Below are positions 63,401 to 64,000 of a stretch of DNA of 64,000 nt, one piece after another. The first letter of the stretch is position 1. Every line of letters begins with the position of its first letter. The notes beneath the pieces were generated by a model that was not told where the DNA came from, searched no databases, and saw nothing but the letters and a program-made list of their open reading frames with translations. A program made the translations under genes and the position numbers. Source of the DNA: Candidatus Poribacteria bacterium (lineage in GTDB: Bacteria > Poribacteria > WGA-4E > PCPOR2b); contig PYIZ01000009.1 of the NCBI GenBank assembly GCA_003635265.1, positions 215,591 to 279,590 on the forward strand, read 5' to 3'.

Positions 63401-63722
63401 CGTCTGGCGGCACACCGAGCATCAAGCGCGACACCGGGAGTCGTGGATTTCCCGCTTCGCTGGTAAATCCACTTCCTTCAAAGCTGACTGCCTGATACCG
63501 AACCCCGTTCCGTTTAAGTGTCGAAACCTCAAATTTTGGAAGATCAAACTCGACGGTAATTCCAGTCTGATCGGTTCTAGCGTTTGTATTTGCGTGAACG
63601 TCTAGGGTCCAAATGTCAAACAGATGGAGGCAACATAATGCGTAGAGTATCAAACGGAAAACGTAAAAACCCCATAGATTCAGTACCGTGGAATCACTGA
63701 TTTGTTGGCTCAGACGGTTCAT
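57468..63722 (-). CDS. Gingipain-family (C25) protease, PorU-like, with type IX-like C-terminal domain
   Basis: The 2084-residue protein has a hydrophobic signal (about residues 15-40), a C25 propeptide-like region, and a caspase-like peptidase domain at about 720-1090. Catalytic His951 is in YAGHGGRIVWAHE and Cys985 in VLSCYNGYFD, 34 apart as in gingipains. Several Ig-like and carbohydrate-binding-like beta domains follow. The C-terminal 90 residues begin NYPNPFGDKT and contain PWDGQDRDGDEVANGVYY and a final IKIMKLK, the FlgD-like/type A sorting domain of type IX substrates. PorU, the sortase-like enzyme of type IX secretion, is a C25 protease with such a domain, usually about 1150 residues, so this one is far longer. 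GAGGAGG lies 10 bases before the ATG. PorV-like follows. Confidence 0.87.
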   Translation of the reverse strand: MNRLSQQISDSTVLNLWGFYVFRLILYALCCLHLFDIWTLDVHANTNARTDQTGITVEFDLPKFEVSTLKRNGVRYQAVSFEGSGFTSEAGNPRLPVSRLMLGVPPDVKFQVEILHTTTETRSGYRIPPVPHKVPKSSGENSPTFSQPEKFQTLEEEWREDGPAYRSNINYPKTAAQVVYDGYIRSQRLLYLELRPVQYQPKSRRLRIHSHMTVRVRFIHQGSDNRFQSASTSPSQFTTTEPASFERMYQNFLLNYDAAKQWRIPPTGTAAAPSTSDPERSIGAGPTVQEQANGERYKILVDKTGIYRLTSNDLRRKWGIDLSGLDPRRLHLRTHGREIPIYIYGEEDGRFDRGDFIEFLGIDAKSRYTRWNVYWLGAERTRGARISEIHASPNDPTAKLIPSFRSKLYFEEDHFHNNLRHAEPRDVSPDDKHGWFGALDFWYWTGVKNLADANEVDLEFSLYDLTQSFDPPSIRVTLQGGTPTDHEALVSINNIRIDEVKWPSQDVATVDKTLRVWNNLRDATKGEKNAITLARIDTTEEENTLAFSHHIYINSFEVEYTRLLKAVNDSLEFTTPATTDPHNARIRRRLEYTIQTFLSPDIAIFEHDGQVLVSKFQNLKIERVDLDRVERNRLREIYRVNAEADGTNQSVLQDIPRVAYNATFQVRDAHDGKYIAVSSAGVRQPVRVEVARQNDLLSPSNGADYLIISHPVFLEPSKRLARWRSTLKGGGYRTKVVDVTQIYDIFSNGMVNPQAIKDFLTYTYNNWQSPALSYVTIMGDGTYDHRGIDKEVYPEPPELTGHIPTHYIWTTSFGKTSVDHWYTTVNGIDELPDFYIGRLSVETLEQAENLVDKLINYEDKRPNGNWRRRILSVADDEINNSSDEIFKRSLASTSRDQALLGYENVPIYLEDVKTMVEANKAAYPELPQRVAKDMIIDAMGDGAVIAQYAGHGGRIVWAHEAIFDNRAIDQVSETPHLPFMLVLSCYNGYFDAPGEPSMAEKLLRKDKGGIIAMLSATRLTYGSGNDTLNNIIFDMIFQRNIRQLGPISFDSKIEQIIEDGRGQLDVMLEYTLFGDPAMNLAMADYEVEAEIETQTVAAGQSLKISPGQIGEVTYDPAIKQKRFTPIANFNGRVYAKAVFPGTYSTVEGEEEPLKVYSGGVPVTQETTVVNGKFSGLSIPVPKGISAGEGHVEFYAESATSIAASGRSFTVLVPKILDIQPELVASSAGSEPSQFRISVQVSDELNEKGIKSVILEWRDPEKRETFEEVMIQDTSRGNGWYTTSKPLPLPANRAGLRYEITVVDIDSRHVYSGRQTYRPFVFPDVRVTPGLGFADPLIYYGYSHEDGAWMINADIEQIEDLELKENLEVAFFAGHPDRDADGVVDTSAKLLGKTQIPPSAWQRRNPVEPHKNSLKTEGETDSLQRPRAFRARPLNTNWIATAALKHELSIGNHEVFVYVDPVFNSTEMPYGKLREGDEKDNITSRLIPVQSVLVGQRDQHIFSQDATIDFRIPAHAVPQLTVLTITPLNSQQQPKPVNSSSLVPVTLPNGEDTVAYNAVLDIASLNQTLLQQPIAVELRFDRLALQETIKDELGLEEISDPAPDQIVTIDESAETVAKEIGMYLWVDTLKNWVRLDSELVTSSDGLMQTQSTLANISPSNHGDGEIHTVRVEPAAARVGKWVLLFTSSETYRLLISEEGRPLELVNPDRFVDPSFQAPSIFSDGVAIGIEFGENNFQFGDVLTFQIFGSGSSGSDITFFASSFREENIGRGSIQYVNLEENSSIPPDRWVILFIDPEHYQIEGKKNGLLSRNGQPARGKVGSEFVYPEFGLRLKISAGEREFEAGDSFQFSTKETGRIRAEVPMLGTLTLMQSNDTIPPDLQLTVGKQNFIDGDPVSSEPFIQATLTDDNGIDYITRPVHLEISRDNQQFTPISETEYRLNNVSGSNQVSLNYQSPELEPGTYQVRLSASDLDGNASEEEMEFRVHKILQLLQAMNYPNPFGDKTVITCELTGAADEMTVKIYSLSGRLVREFTEPARAGFTMIPWDGQDRDGDEVANGVYYCKIRVKMAGEKDLTEYIKIMKLK

Positions 63723-64000
63723 GCGGGTGTTGCCTCCTCGTTACGGTTGCGGATAGCCGTGGTGAATCATGTGCTACACATCATCATTTAGTAGATTGTT
63801 ACGATTGGATTCTTCACGTCGTTTCAATGATACAAATCCCCATTCCGCGATTCCGTAACTTGGATCACAAACTGTTTGTCAGGTATCGAAAGTCAGAGTT
63901 CAAAGCAGGTAAGTCTTTCCTGGGCATAGGTGGCTAAATCACATGCGGGGGACTGATACAGGTAGCCAATTGGAGAGCAGATTGCGGTGATGTTGCCAAT
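63723..64000. other. Non-coding end of window
   Basis: I see no gene, RNA or clear terminator here. It is the upstream region of the C25 protease, whose promoter I could not identify; the plus strand could equally lead into a gene beyond the window. Confidence 0.4.

Noticed and set aside
1..64000. Prophage or integrative element
   Set aside because: I saw no integrase, phage structural, conjugation or tRNA-attachment features; the only mobile DNA is IS605-type.

Overview
The window (about 48% G+C by eye) comes from a bacterium with a Gram-negative envelope. It encodes lipoprotein signals, outer-membrane beta-barrels ending in Phe, and a PorU/PorV-like pair. The mix of phytanoyl-CoA dioxygenase, mandelate-racemase and Gfo/Idh/MocA enzymes, UbiD, a ceramidase-type hydrolase, DUF4159, SDS22-like leucine-rich repeats and TnpB-only elements resembles Candidatus Poribacteria and related uncultured lineages. 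That placement is inferred from gene content; no rRNA or marker phylogeny is available here.

Layout. 1-9010: housekeeping and envelope genes (CPBP protease, tRNA-Leu(GAG), PpiD-like foldase, aminotransferase plus Nudix, HrpB helicase, M23 peptidase). 9215-15055: a secreted repeat protein, a CoxG-like protein, an exported MTA/SAH nucleosidase with an extra C-terminal domain, an M81 metallopeptidase and a conserved protein divergent from it across a perfect inverted repeat. 15321-17686: a von Willebrand A protein whose stop codon is supplied by a TnpB transposon, then a discoidin-like gene fragment. 18029-23174: redoxin, class A PBP and UvrB. 23268-28288: catabolic-type enzymes, including two convergent genes fused tail to tail and a 374-bp non-autonomous transposon with a promoter and a structured RNA-like core. 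28300-30257: a restriction-modification pair. 30470-38944: more metabolic enzymes, an LRR protein, and a degenerate pyrophosphatase overlapping mtnA behind a long structured leader. 39173-40527: a second TnpB element. 40633-53157: three giant tandem lipoproteins made of Reg_prop beta-propeller repeats. 53282-63722: an outer-membrane barrel protein, DUF4159, a PorV-like barrel and a 2084-residue gingipain-family (C25) protease with a type IX-like C-terminal domain.

The right third reads as a cell-surface region: giant propeller lipoproteins, barrels, and a PorU/PorV-like pair that could anchor or process surface proteins. Its DNA is unusual. Degenerate tandem repeats of 7-8 bp and a small palindromic repeat have entered coding sequences in frame, and three palindrome copies are read in the same frame with the same peptide signature. 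With the structured-RNA transposon and the catalytically altered pyrophosphatase, these are the most novel-looking parts of the window.
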